Shown piece by piece: positions 22,332 through 34,135 of a stretch of 64,000 nucleotides of DNA (positions are counted from its first letter, which is position 1; every line of letters begins with the position of its first letter). The notes under the pieces were generated by a model that made no database searches, was not told the origin of the DNA, and saw only the letters and a program-made list of their open reading frames with translations. Both the position numbers and the translations under genes were made by a program. Source of the DNA: Azolla caroliniana. Taxonomy: Eukaryota > Polypodiophyta. The stretch lies in assembly GCA_043228905.1 (NCBI GenBank), contig JBHGNT010000014.1, positions 682,001 through 746,000 of the forward strand, written 5' to 3'.

Positions 22332-25213
22332 ATGGCTTCCATGATGAATCAAAGCACCCAAATGGAGGTGCCGGATACAGTCACTGATCCTGTAGCTAAC
22401 ATGTCAAAGCATCAACTTTACCAAGTTCTTTCTCAGATGAAGGCAAGTTGCGAGCAAAATCTAGCTTTTGCTTTCTGTGATCTGTATGATTTTGGCTTAT
22501 CTATTTAATATTTGATGCATGTCTGTGTGAAGAATTTGATTCACCATAATCAAGAACAAGCTCGCCAAATCTTAATTTCTAATCCTCAGTTGACCAAAAC
22601 ACTTTTCCAAGTAAGTAAACAGTTTCTGTTTATGAGAGTTAAGCATTCATACATAAACATAAATTGTATGATCTAACACTTATGTTGGGCAAAACGTTTT
22701 CATTCTTTTTTCCCAGGCACAAATAGTGTTAGGCATGGTGCGAGCTCCAGACACGGTGAGAGACTAAGCTTTTTCAGGCAATGCATGCATACATAACACT
22801 GGTTATATTATCTAACAAGTGTTTTGGTTTTGAAGTCATCCCTTGCAAATATATCAGCCCAAGCTTCACAGCTAACACAAGCTCAGGTGCCGACTGATGG
22901 GCCAGAAGAAGTAAGAAATATTATTCAGCATCCACTTATTCAGAACATGCCTCCTCAACAAGGGCAAGATCATCAACCTATGCCCACAAAAGAGCAAGCT
23001 CATCAACATAGGTCTATGCAAGGGCAAGATCATCAACGTAAGTCCGCACAAGGGCAAGTTCAACAGTCTCAACCACCAGTGTCAGCTGAATGGCAACCTA
23101 ACCAACCATCCTCATCCCAACAACCTCAAGAAGCTCCTTGTGCTGCCATGCATCCTGATCCTTCTGGCTTTCTATATCAGCAATATATTCAGACACATCA
23201 GCAACCAAGCTTTCATTTAAGTTCGATGTCATCTCTGTCGCAGTCACAATCGATACCCTCATCTAGCCTACAGTCACCTGTGCAACATTTGCCACCTCAA
23301 ACTTTGCAACCTCCAGCTTTGCCAGAGCAGCCTCGACAATCTGGAGTGCTTCAACATCAAATTTCACAGGGCTTTGGTGAAGATCCCCTGAGGTATCATC
23401 CTCAGTTTCCCTATCAGGTACTATGTAGAATATTCTAATTAAGTAGTGTTAGCATTGGCTTTATAAGTTGTTGCTACCATTTGCAACCATTCAATTGTAG
23501 ATAAGCCAATTCTTTATAGGAAAACAGTGTGTTAGTGATCTGTGAATGTACTGTGTATCTCAAACTAAAAAGATAAATGCTGAACTGAATCTGTAAATCC
23601 ATCTTTAGAAGATCGCAAAACTAAAAATGGGAAATGATTTTTAACGTGAAGGTAGTGTTAAACCCATTGCGTTAAACTTGAACTCACAACCCTCAGGCTA
23701 TAAAAGTATAAGTTTTGCTGCCACCCAATGTTTATACATTTAATGGGAGATGATTTTTAAAGTGATGGTAGTCTTATACCAAATGCTTAGACTTGAACTC
23801 ACAAACCTCAGCCCATCATAAAAGTATGGAATGGCTTGTTTTTCTGCCTCCTTCATATTTCTTCTCAACTCATACGCCTGTTTTTTCACTATATCAGATG
23901 TCTCAAGGTGATATGAACACAAACACAAACAATGCCAACTTTACACTAGGTGGGCATTCGCAAGCTGGAATAAGCTCAAGTGGTGTAGGTTTTCCTAGTG
24001 GGTCTACTTCATTCGGTGGATGGGATCAAGCAATGGCATCCACAGGATATCATCCATATTCTGATCCTTCTAGCTTGACTCATGTTCAAGGATATGCTCA
24101 ACCCTTGCCACAACCTCAACGTCGAGAATTACAGGACGAACCACAGGTTTTATACCTTCCGTCTTTTCTTTAATATTTGCTGTATTAGGCATGTATCTTA
24201 GTCATAAGCCGAGTTTTTGCACGTTCAAATTGATCTGTGTGCACTACTTTAGTAGATGCCACTGCAAACCTATGACCTCCTCGTCTCCCCCGTGTAGAAA
24301 ACAACCATTGCGTTTTGAGGGGCAAGCAATGATTACATGGCATTCTAGGGGTCGAGAGCCCTTGTATAAATGTGTCTGGCCTGAAGAAGGCAGAGTGCGC
24401 CATTCGTATGCTGTGTTATAGCAGCTGTGTCTCCACTTGAATCAAGATTCTGTCTAGCTTCTGGAGTGTTGAGCAGCCTTGTGCGGTGTTCTGTTTCTGT
24501 CACAATATTGTTGATGTGCCCTGGGGGATCTAGAAAGCACCTGAGTCAGAGAGAAACCTGCACACCATCTTCCTCCCTTGCTGATCACAATATTGTCGAT
24601 GTGTCCTGCAGAGCTAGAAAGCACCGGAGCCGGAGAAAAACCTGCACACCATCTCCTCCCCTTCATCCTTCATAGCACAAGCTACTTCGACTGTTTCTTC
24701 ATGGCATTAATTGTAGTTGACCACCACCATCGGAGACCTTCCTTCCAACTCATGAGATAACAATGAGAATGGTGCAAAAAGAGCTACATCTGATCCAACA
24801 TGCGGGATGCATGTTGAATATTTTCTTGTATCATTATGATTTGTTAAGAAAGATGTGTTTTCATGGCACAGTGTTATCTGGACCAGATATTGAAATATTT
24901 CATTATTTTTTAGAGAAAAATAGGTTTTCATATACCACTGCTTTCATTTATCTATGATTAGGAAAAAAATGGCTTGCTATGCATGGGCTTACATATCAAA
25001 GATATATTATAGATTTTATGAAAATCAGTTCTCATGCAAAAAGTATGTGTTTTGGGTGGTTCTCATGCACAGATTGCTTCCAATGCTGAGCAGCAAATGG
25101 TATTGCTGGAGAAAGTAATGAATTTGACACCTGAGCAGATCGATTTGTTGGCGCCAGAACAGAGGCAACAAGTGATTCAAGTCCAGCAAGCATTTCGAAA
25201 CCAAACAGTTTGA
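22332..25213 (+). CDS. ESP1: ESP1-like, CstF64-related protein without RRM
   Basis: Six exons, all joined between codons, encode 399 residues: 22332-22442, 22533-22610, 22717-22755, 22836-23417, 23898-24146 and 25073-25213. Residues 24-76 form the CstF64 hinge domain (SKHQLYQVLSQMK, then NPQLTKTLFQAQIVLGMV), which in animals binds CstF77 and symplekin. Residues 77-352 are a Gln/Pro-rich linker with repeated QGQDHQ. The last 46 residues form the C-terminal helical domain (LTPEQIDLLAPEQRQQVIQVQQ), known in CstF64 to contact other 3'-end processing factors. There is no RRM, and the frame starts only 23 residues before the hinge, as in Arabidopsis ESP1. The role is inferred to be mRNA 3'-end formation in the nucleus. 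Intron 1 uses a GC donor (AAG|GCAAGT); the others are GT-AG. The last-exon boundary is supported by domain continuity. Confidence 0.87.
23627..23860. repeat. imperfect direct repeat in intron 4 of the ESP1-like gene
   Basis: A segment beginning GGGAAATGATTTTTAA at about 23627 recurs as GGGAGATGATTTTTAA at about 23743. Both copies contain AGACTTGAACTCACAA or a close variant. The period is about 117 bases. The GAACTCACAA motif recalls a tRNA-derived repeat. Confidence 0.65.
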
Positions 25214-26097
25214 TACACATTGCCTCTTGTATTGATAAGTTTTGAGATGGAAAACTTCATATCGAAAACCATTGATATCCTCCACTACATAATTTTGTTC
25301 ATGTCTTAGTTTTATCATCATTATGAGATGTATCAGGTTATATGCATGATACAGCCACTATGGTCGGGCCATCTCTTTTGATCTTTCCATTAAACGTTAA
25401 GCAAAAGTCGTAAGATATTTTGCTGGAGTCACGTAAATTCTAGAATTGTGTATCTTCAATTTGTGTGGGTATTTTGTTGTTTGCCCCTGCCATTGATGGC
25501 CAAAAGTTATGGATTTGGTTTTTGAAATATGTAGATTTTTGAGCATATTCCTTTAAATCTATTATTACTTTCAGCTCTCTCTCTCTCTCTCAATGTATTG
25601 GATTGTACTCTATAATTACAAAATCTCATGATCGCATTAAACTCACATTGGATGATAGATACTCATATCAAAGGAGTCTTTTACCTCTCTGTTTTATTGA
25701 GGATTGAACCATACTGGTATGCCAAATTTTTACAAACCCATGCGCCTGGGTTCAAATCTAGTATATGCTCTACATCAGTGGATGCTACATGCCAAATGCA
25801 GCATAATCGACATTTCCAACTGAGTCACAATTGTTTCGGCTCTCGATTAGAGTTTCTTAAGAAGACATTAGTTTTGTGAAAATTTACATGTACATATGCC
25901 TGACATCTCTTGAAAATTTCGTAAGTGCTTCTGATATATAGTATTTCAAAAAGTACAATGCTCTTACATAAACAGTGTGCATACATATTCGTAAGACAAA
26001 TGCAGATGTCAGTTTCCAGCATCAACAAACACATTTATATAGTTCAGTCAAATTATATCGAATGCTGAAAAGAGGACATATAAATGACTATGTTTGC
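25214..26097. other. 3' flank of the ESP1-like gene, no gene seen
   Basis: It contains the probable 3' UTR (AT-rich, after the TGA at 25211) and a short CT run at about 25575. No coding frame was recognised. Confidence 0.5.
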
Positions 26098-26265
26098 GAA
26101 TAATATCCGGTGAGTGCAGTAAAAGAGGGAGAAAATGGTGAAACAAAAAGGCTGATAATATCCAGTGAGTGCAGTAAAACAAAAGGAGAAAATGGTGAGA
26201 CAAAAAAGGCTGATAATATCCAGGGAGTGCAGTAAAAGATGGAGAAAATGGTGAAACAAAAACTT
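26098..26265. repeat. three-copy tandem repeat, about 60-base unit
   Basis: AATATCCGGTGAGTGCAGTA followed by a GGAGAAAATGGTGA block is repeated three times with small changes. The array lies downstream of the possible minus-strand gene that ends at 26382. Confidence 0.88.
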
Positions 26266-26359
26266 GGCTGATTTTCGTCATTGAAAGAAAGAAAGAAAGA
26301 CAGATCAGTTGATTCTTCTTACCCTCCACCGAGAGAAAGCAAAAAACAGTTTTGCATCA

Positions 26360-26394
26360 TGTCATGTCATGTCATGTCATCTCATCTCATCTCG
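26360..26394. repeat. (CATGT)n/(CATCT)n pentanucleotide repeat
   Basis: Four CATGT-type units followed by three CATCT units, at the stop codon of the possible membrane-protein gene; the repeat encodes its last residues on the minus strand. Confidence 0.85.
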
Positions 26395-26876
26395 CGAACG
26401 AGGAACACGGAGAAGGTCACGATGACGAAGGAGATGAGGAAAGACATGAGGGTTTCGGCGACAACCGAGTCGGTGGACGAGGAGAAGCGAAGCAAGGTAT
26501 TATAGGAGGAGGAGGTGGAGGAGGAGGTAGATCCAGAGGCAGAGGCAGTCTGATGCATGCGAAGGGCCCGACACTCGTGGCAGGAATGCCGATGAGGAGA
26601 ATGAGCAGTGGGGATGAAGAAGAAGGAGGAGGAGAAGAAGAAGTTGTTATCATTGGCGGTGAGGCGAGGGGGCGAGTGGCGGGGCGCTTTCACGACGGCC
26701 GACGAGAAGCCGAGGGCGGACGTGAGGGAGACGGCGGCCACGGTGGTGCCGAGGAGCACGCCATCGCAGAGCCAGGCGGGGGGAGGGGCGGGGGCGGGGA
26801 CTGTGCGCGCGGAAGCTCGAAGCAGCATCACGAACCAGAAGGCCTTGGCGCGGAGCAAGGCCATGGAGGAGGGCAT
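26382..26876 (-). CDS. possible small membrane protein, family unknown
   Basis: A 164-codon minus-strand frame from ATG at 26876 to TGA at 26382, in a GC-rich island within AT-rich DNA. The predicted protein has a basic N-terminus and a hydrophobic segment at about residues 37-62 (GVLLGTTVAAVSL). A Ser/His-rich middle with CHEC follows, then a clear second hydrophobic segment at about 144-159 (LMSFLISFVIVTFSVFLV). I do not recognise the family. The plus strand here also has a long frame, but it is Gly/Glu/Arg-rich low-complexity sequence of the kind a GC-rich opposite strand often produces. I prefer the minus frame because it has an ATG and membrane-like composition. It could still be a chance ORF. 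Confidence 0.42.
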   Translation of the reverse strand: MPSSMALLRAKAFWFVMLLRASARTVPAPAPPPAWLCDGVLLGTTVAAVSLTSALGFSSAVVKAPRHSPPRLTANDNNFFFSSSFFFIPTAHSPHRHSCHECRALRMHQTASASGSTSSSTSSSYNTLLRFSSSTDSVVAETLMSFLISFVIVTFSVFLVREMR

Positions 26877-26959
26877 GTTTACAGGACACCCTGCTTCTCA
26901 TCACCATGAGGGGCATCCATGGTGGCACTCTCATTCATCTAGATGCCTTCATCTCTGTC

Positions 26960-27145
26960 TCTGTCTCTGTTCTCTGTGTGTGTTTGTGTGTTTGTGTGTG
27001 TGTGTGTGCGTATGTGTGAAGGTGAAGGTGAAGGTGAAGGTGAGGGGGTAGTTGAGATGGCTTCATGTGGCATACCGTTGACCGTTTTTTTCCCCTCTTC
27101 ATCTTCTTCTTCTTCATCATCATCATCTTCTTCTTCTTCTTCAAC
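26960..27145. repeat. clustered microsatellites
   Basis: TCTCTG units, (GT)n with a TTTGTG interruption, (GGTGAA)n and (TTC/TCA)n follow one another within 190 bases upstream of the minus-strand frame at 26382-26876. In that orientation they would form its 5' leader. Confidence 0.85.
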
Positions 27146-27699
27146 TGAGCCCTTCACTATCCTTCATTTCTCCTGACTATTTTTCACTTGGCCGCCCGCC
27201 CATATTAAGGTAAGAACCGGATCATGGATCTCGCAACCATTGTTAGTATGTGCGAGCCGCGAGACTAGCCAACGTGCTTACAGGTCTTGGTTATGTGGCA
27301 TGTGCCATGTATGCTAGGGTAGCATGTATTCATTCGATACCCGCTTCGAGTGTAAATAGAGTACTGGAATATGAGGTCACACGGCTCATCCTCTACATGT
27401 TGTTCACCTTCTCCACATGCATGTGGCACTCGTGTGCAATGCATGTAGGTATTGGGGGGTCATGGGTGCATGTGTTTGTAATGCATGTAATTTGGTGTGG
27501 GGGTTCGTGTGTGTGTGTGTGTATGTGTATGTCAATGGGTAGATATCAATTGTTAAAGAAGAATATAAAAGTAAGGCATGAAGTCACTCAATTGGATGGA
27601 TATATGTAATCTACATATATGACAAATGTTCGATAATCTCTCTTTCCATTATTCGACCATGACGCATGCTTCGTCACTACAATGGAGGTAGATTTTCAA

Positions 27700-27885
27700 A
27701 AGGAAAAGGGCTATGGAAATCTTGTTCCTGTGTGATTCTTCAAGAATTGAGGAACGTGATGGGAGCTGCATCATTACAAATGTAGATAAAAAAAGGAAAA
27801 CCGGCTATGGAAATTTTTGTTCGAGTGTGATTCTTCCTTTGAGAATTGAGGAACATGGTGGCAGTTGCATCATTGAATCACGAAC
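27700..27885. repeat. two-copy tandem duplication, about 92-base unit
   Basis: GGCTATGGAAAT...TGTGATTCTTC...AGAATTGAGGAAC is followed by a second diverged copy at about 27800, ending with the same GCATCATT motif. Confidence 0.75.
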
Positions 27886-30354
27886 AACAACAATATATGA
27901 GGGAGGAACAAATTAATTATTCGCTTTTTCCTAGCAAACAAAAGAATCGCTATCATTGTACACGCTCAACTAAATGTGGGTTCAGTAATTGATTAATGCA
28001 CAATCATTGTTGGCATACAAAAATCAAACAATTTGGAATAGGGAAACCAAGCAAGACTTGTCTACATCTACATATGGCCACATTTTCAGATACAACACCT
28101 TCATAAAATGCCACGTCATGATGTGACTTTACACCTACATTTAGACCACATCATTGGGCAAAGAAACCATCTTATCTTAATTTAATTGTTTTTATCACAA
28201 TCCATGTGTTTTATTTACACCATTCGATCACATCAAGGAGAGTAAGAATTTCCACTATTTCATGCTATTTGTGTCTATGTTGTATGCCTTACTTGTCACT
28301 AAGATTGGGTGTTGATGTTGCCTTCATAGGAGAAATTAAAGGCAATAATGAAGGGGTTAGGGTTGCTCAATGGCGTATAGTGAATCTTATTTAAGTGTTT
28401 CTTTGAATAATAATGTTGGAGTTCTTATCATGTGCACATTTATATTCGAGATGGAAATGTCCCAACCCAGGGCTATCTTGTTGATGGACCATATTTCTTT
28501 AGTACTAGGATGGCCCTCAAATGCGTACAGATGACTCATTTATAAAAGCGACAATATCAAATATCTAAGCACTTTCAAATATTTAGACATTGATACACCC
28601 ATCAACCATAATTGGAGCACCTACATAGAACATTGGTTGGGTAATTTACCACATTGTTACATCCAAATGCAATCTCACAATTGCAATGCAGATGCAAAAG
28701 ATCAAACATGTTAATGCATCGTAATACAAGTCTTGTTGTATGGGGTGGAGTTATATTGGGAACAAAGGATATATAAGAAACACACAAATGGTTTAAGAGA
28801 TGGCATTGATAATATTCTCATGACGGACATCGAACCACGCCTTAGAGACAAACTCATAACCATATGGAACAAGGAATCATGTTAAGAATGGGAAAGAGTA
28901 GCTTGACAAGGAAATGGCCAGACACTCTGAACAATATATCTTCTTACCCCATGCCATACAATGCAAGAAGGACACTTGAAGCCCTCCACACTTGTAGTCA
29001 TGAAGTTGAAATTAAAGAGTTTAAGAGGACAAGCTAGAAGAGTACATATGCATAGTATTTCTTAATTAGGAGGTCAAGGATGAGTAGCATCTTGTGGTAC
29101 ATTGTGAAGCATTCACAACCATATGGCAATGCTTTATATTGTTAATTACATCATACAAACTTCTCCAAGTTGGGCACATGAACCCACAAATCTTAGGCAC
29201 ACAAGTTCTACCCTAAATTATAATAGTGAGGTTAACAACAGAAGGCTATTCTCACAATATCCTAGGCATTGCCAAAGGAAACTCTATAATAATTCACTTT
29301 TTAGTTTGGGTTCCATATGTCATGTTTCTAGTTTCTTGAGGATGTGCAAATATCATAATTTCTCATTATATACTCTCGTTTTGTGCTTTTTCACTCCAAA
29401 CCTTGAATGTGTGCTCTCTTCCATGTCTATTGGATGTAGATTGCGTGCATGTATGTGGCTAGGGTGACTTCTTGTCATCATTCTTACAGAGTATACTTGA
29501 AGTAAGGACAATCAAAGGAAGAAGTGGGGTAAATATGAAGTCACGATATTTTTATGAGAATAAATGCACGCATACATAGAAATACTTCATGTAGTAGCAA
29601 AGTCATAAGAGAAAACCACAATAAAGAATTATATCAACATGTTTGCTACTTGACTATTGAATTCAAAGAAAGAAAACACATTGTTATAATGCATTTGAGA
29701 TTATATAAATGATGTCTCCCTAAGAAAGGTTTATATTTCTTGAGGAGCACGCTGAACTTGCTATGTTATATCTAACATAACTCACACATTTATATTTGTA
29801 TGGGCCATTATGCTACTTGTTGCATTTGAACGTATAATGATGATGATGTAACTATGCAAAAGTTCTAACAAAGAAAACAATTTACAAAAAGTAGCATCAA
29901 CACTATAAACCAATGGATTTGACTTGTGTTGCTATTTTAAGTTTAATCCAACCTCCTTAATTTCTAAATTTTGGTTGGGTAAATCCCTAACTCCATATGA
30001 TGCTAGAGTGACTTGGCAATGAAACATGAAATCTTTCACATTCATAGTTCCCTTAATGTAAAAGGGTAATGAAAAACCCTTTCCATCAAACAATCTCTCC
30101 ATTATTAAAGGATTGGCATAAACATTAAGGAAATTGGGTCAATGCCCCTTAGATATTTAATATGTTGTCAAAAAACAAGTTGATGGGATCACAAGGTCCA
30201 CACATGTACACACATTGGCCTTCATGAATTGGGAAAAAGATCAAGTGAGGGAATTGAGTGAACACTCCCTCAATATTTAGCATGTTGAAAAAAAACACAT
30301 CAAGGTGAATGGTGAGGAGAGAGCATCGAGGTAGATGATGGGCAGGTGGGGAGA

Positions 30355-30362
30355 GAGAGAGA

Positions 30363-30395
<33 letters not shown>

Positions 30396-30402
30396 CGCGC
30401 GT
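30355..30402. repeat. compound (GA)n(GT)n(GC)n repeat
   Basis: GA units pass into about 12 GT units and then about 8 GC units without interruption. Alternating purine-pyrimidine DNA of this kind is prone to form Z-DNA. Confidence 0.92.
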
Positions 30403-31921
30403 GCATTTAGTAAATTAATAAAACTTAATGAGATTTGTACCCACATGAATGGGTAACTAGAAGTATGGCTTACAAGCAAGGTAAAGCCCCAACATATCAA
30501 AAATTTAGCGGCGGCAATAGAGAAGAAGGGGATTACATGAAGCAATTTGATGTGCAAGCATGGAAGCGCATCATTTGGTCATACCTAGCAAGATTTAACC
30601 CTTTAAAAAACCTTGAGAGAAAAGTGATTTGATTGTCATCCTCATGTTCAAAAGGGGGCCAATCTAAATCAAGAAGGGGTAGAGACAATGGTTGACCCCA
30701 CCCAAGGTTGAGCAACATTATAGAAGCACGTGATCATGAGAAAGAGAAACACGAGGCATGCCTACAATTAGGACATCCTTCATCACCACCCAAGATTCGA
30801 GAACGTGATAGTCAAAGCACAAGGGGCTATCTATGAATAGAGAGATATCTTTTGCAACATTATAAAAACTCACAAGGGGACTTTGGACATCCATTGACCT
30901 CATCGACCAAGACTTCATAACATTGTAGACACACAAGCAAAGTCCTTGTCATTGTCGATAACATTACAGAACCATAGAAGAGAGATGACGTGATCCGTGT
31001 GAATATTGATAATTCATTTTAGAAGCACAAGGAGTTCCATGTAGAGAGAGAGGGAGGGAGAGGGAGATGGCCCGAAAACATCATAAAGTACGGGGGTGCT
31101 CATGAAAATTGCAATGCAAGGGAAATCTCAATAGTGATACATAAGTGAAAAGGGGGCAAGGTGAGATGCAACGCTAAAGAGGAGGCACAAAATTAGGAGA
31201 TCGATGGATAAGAGGAATGCAACTCAACCCACAACCACGGGGGGGACGAGGATTCTAATGATCAACCTTAGGACGTGCATTGGGAACAAACAAAAGAAGA
31301 AGGGGACGTCCTTTGAGGTGAAGAAGAATACATGGGACATGACAACATACATGTAGCGTTTGGACGTCAGAAACAACGAGACGCAAGGAGCTTTTGGTTC
31401 CAGGTAAACTTTCACAAGAAAAGACGAAGAAGAAGAAAAGAAAGGGGGGGGGGGGGGTACGTGTATGTGTTCCTTCTCACATGATCTTCTTGCTAGGTGA
31501 AGTGTCAAGCCAGATGATGGCAACACATTGGTGTTGGTTTTGTGGTGGGGTGGGGTGGGGTGGGGGGTGGGGTTGTAAAAAGAAGAAAGATTTAGGAGAA
31601 GGAAAACATTTTGATTTGATGGTATGGTGGTAAGAGACTAGTAGAGACAGCCAGCCTGGCTATCTTATTTCACTAATTCCCTCCTTTTTAATGGACAAGG
31701 AAAAGGAGCCACTCTTTTCATGCCTTTAGACCCCAACACACACACACACATTAACACACACTAACACTATTAATTAGCACACAAGGATCTTGTGTGTGCT
31801 CTTTCTCTCCTTCTCTCCTATAGCCTATCTTTGTGATCCCCCCCCATTGCTTCCTTCTCCTAGGCTTCCTTCTCCTAGTTGTCGCGCCTCTTGCGCCGAT
31901 CCATCGGCAAAACATCAACAT

Positions 31922-33346
31922 ATGGAGACCTCTTCTACACCTTCTCTTTCATCTTCTTATTCTTCTTCTTCTTCTCCGTCATTGTCTATGATGACCAACA
32001 CCTCCTCGCTCAGCCACCACATGTTGAGCTTCCATCGCCACCGCCCACTCGTCTTCGTGTCCGTCTCCACCCCCGGTGGCGTGCGATGCCACGGATCGGT
32101 GAACCCTAATTGGTCGGCGCCGGTCCATGATTGGAAGAGCTTCTCCGCCACATCTAGCCCTCTCAATTGTACGAGGGAGATCATCCACCCCGCACCAAAT
32201 GCTCCGATGAATGCCCCAATGACCGACCTATACAATCTCGCGGGCGTGGTAGGCCGTACGATTGAACATGTGAATGGCACCAAACAAGAGCAAAGCCTGG
32301 TGAATGGGAGGAGCGAGGTCGGGACAGCGGCCACGCCCGGGATGAGCGGCAATGCCGATGCGAACAAGGCAGAGATCGTGATCAACCAGTTGCCGAGGCC
32401 GCTAACGATCGCCGACTTCTCCCCGGCCCCGATGCACGGGTCTCAGCTCCGCGTTGCATACCAAGGAGTCCCGGGTGCTTATAGCGAGGCAGCCGCAGGG
32501 AAGGCATACCCGGAGTGCGAGCCGGTCCCTTGCGAGCAGTTTGAAGCAGCATTTCAAGCGGTCGAGCTATGGCTAGCCGATCGGGCTGTGCTTCCGGTGG
32601 AGAATTCGCTTGGTGGGAGCATACACCGGAACTACGATCTCCTCCTCCGGCACCGGCTCCACATCGTGGGTGAGGTCCAGCTCCCGGTGCACCACTGCCT
32701 CTTGGCGATGCCGGGCGTGCGCAAGGCCGAATTGAGGCGGGTCATAAGCCATGCCCAGGCGCTTGCCCAATGCGAGCACACGCTCACCCGGCTCGGGCTC
32801 GGGCACTCCGTGGCACGCGAGGCGGTCGACGACACCGCGGGGGCCGCCCAATTCATCGCGGACAACAACCTCCGGGACACGGCCGCGATCGCGAGCAGCC
32901 GCGCGGCCGAGATCTACGGCATGAACATCTTGGCCGACGGCATCCAAGACGACTCGGGGAATGTGACCCGGTTTGTGATGTTGGCGCGCGAGCCCATCAT
33001 TCCGCGTGTTGACCGCCCTTTCAAGACGAGCATCGTGTTCGCCAATGAGGAGGCCACAGGCTCGCTATTCAAGGTCTTGTCCGCGTTCGCATTCCGTAAC
33101 ATAAACCTTACCAAGATCGAGAGCCGGCCCCAACGCAAGAAACCCCTACGCATTGTCGACGACACCAACTCCGGGAAAGCCAAGTATTTCGAATACCTCT
33201 TCTACATCGACTTCGAAGCATCCATGGCAGACCCGCGTGCCCAAAATGCCCTCAATGAGCTCCAGGAGTTCACAAGCTTCCTCCGTGTCCTTGGAAGCTA
33301 TCCCATGGACATGACCCCACTCGTCCGATCACCACCCTTGCTCTAA
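31922..33346 (+). CDS. ADT: arogenate/prephenate dehydratase, plastid form
   Basis: A single exon encoding 474 residues. The enzyme decarboxylates and dehydrates arogenate (or prephenate), the last or next-to-last step to phenylalanine, in plastids. The dehydratase domain spans about residues 176-356, opening with [13 protein letters not shown] and including [16 protein letters not shown]. The essential Thr-Arg-Phe lies in NVTRF at 347-351. The ACT regulatory domain spans about 368-461, with the phenylalanine-binding ESRP at 400-403. Residues 1-170 are Ser/Thr-rich and then poorly conserved, as expected of a transit peptide and spacer. The start is the first in-frame ATG (31922); the frame is open further upstream but without an ATG. 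No introns, as in several seed-plant ADT genes. Whether arogenate or prephenate is preferred cannot be read safely. Confidence 0.95.
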   Translation: METSSTPSLSSSYSSSSSPSLSMMTNTSSLSHHMLSFHRHRPLVFVSVSTPGGVRCHGSVNPNWSAPVHDWKSFSATSSPLNCTREIIHPAPNAPMNAPMTDLYNLAGVVGRTIEHVNGTKQEQSLVNGRSEVGTAATPGMSGNADANKAEIVINQLPRPLTIADFSPAPMHGSQLRVAYQGVPGAYSEAAAGKAYPECEPVPCEQFEAAFQAVELWLADRAVLPVENSLGGSIHRNYDLLLRHRLHIVGEVQLPVHHCLLAMPGVRKAELRRVISHAQALAQCEHTLTRLGLGHSVAREAVDDTAGAAQFIADNNLRDTAAIASSRAAEIYGMNILADGIQDDSGNVTRFVMLAREPIIPRVDRPFKTSIVFANEEATGSLFKVLSAFAFRNINLTKIESRPQRKKPLRIVDDTNSGKAKYFEYLFYIDFEASMADPRAQNALNELQEFTSFLRVLGSYPMDMTPLVRSPPLL

Positions 33347-33934
33347 ACGGGCCCCATGGACCTCCTCAAAAAGCTTTGGTCATAGGGCAACCCCCAACAA
33401 GTTCCCTAGTGTCACTTGTACATTGGAATTTTATAAGGTCCCTGGATGTCCCTAGTGTCACAACATATATCATTAGAAACTACCGGCAACTTACACTTGC
33501 TTTTGTTGTCTACCTAAGCCATCATGTATTTATTCCAGCTATTCTTAATTTTGCCCTTTAAGCCTTCGTACACCCTTCTGCTTCTCGTCGTCCCTGTCCT
33601 CTTCCTCATTCATGTCTTCGAGGATGAGGATGAGAACGATGATGTTTTAATTCTTCGTTGGGTTCATGAGCATGATGCTACTGTGATGATTGGATCCTTC
33701 TTGGGGGCATGTGGAACCATGGCCAAAACCTCGTCTCTTGCAACATCTTGGTTAGGGTACTAAACTAGTCCCCCGGAACATAATTTACTACCGAAAAAGG
33801 CCATAGGCCTTAGTGTACCAAAATAATCACAATTTGCCGTGACTCCATAATAGATTGCTTGGTTTTTTTGCAAGACCGGTTTTGTTTCACATTTGCTCTC
33901 TACTTTGAATGTTTAATATTAAGATATCATCTTG

Positions 33935-34135
33935 TGACTGGTCTAGATTATAAACGACACAACCGAATGTCTATTTCCGTCACCATGGAGCTATATTAAT
34001 TGAATGGCTAGTCTTAATGACAAGTGACTCAATGGGTAGTCTATTTCAATACCTTTGAAGAATTATATTGTCCGGTGACTGGTCTCGATTGTAAGTGGCA
34101 CAATCGAATGTCGATTTCCATCAACATGGAATTAT
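33935..34135. repeat. two-copy direct repeat, about 135-base period
   Basis: GTGACTGGTCTAGATT...CACAACCGAATGTC at about 33935 recurs as GTGACTGGTCTCGATT...CACAATCGAATGTC at about 34075, followed by a shared CAT/CATGGA stretch. Confidence 0.7.

Larger units (their letters stand above)
27180..31780. other. gene-poor stretch upstream of the dehydratase gene
   Basis: No frame with a recognisable domain. It contains a two-copy tandem repeat (27700-27885) and an imperfect duplication near 30140-30300 around AATATTTAGCATGTTG. A compound GT/GC repeat lies at 30361-30401 and a run of 14 G at 31444. The last 150 bases, with a (CA)n tract at 31735-31750, are likely promoter and leader of the gene starting at 31922; I saw no clear TATA box. 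Confidence 0.5.

Noticed and set aside
26352-26909. Plus-strand 185-codon frame as a gene
   Set aside because: Gly/Glu/Arg low-complexity product, opposite strand of a frame with better start and membrane-like composition.
31790-31921. Dehydratase start at 31790
   Set aside because: The codon at 31790 is TTG; the first in-frame ATG is 31922.
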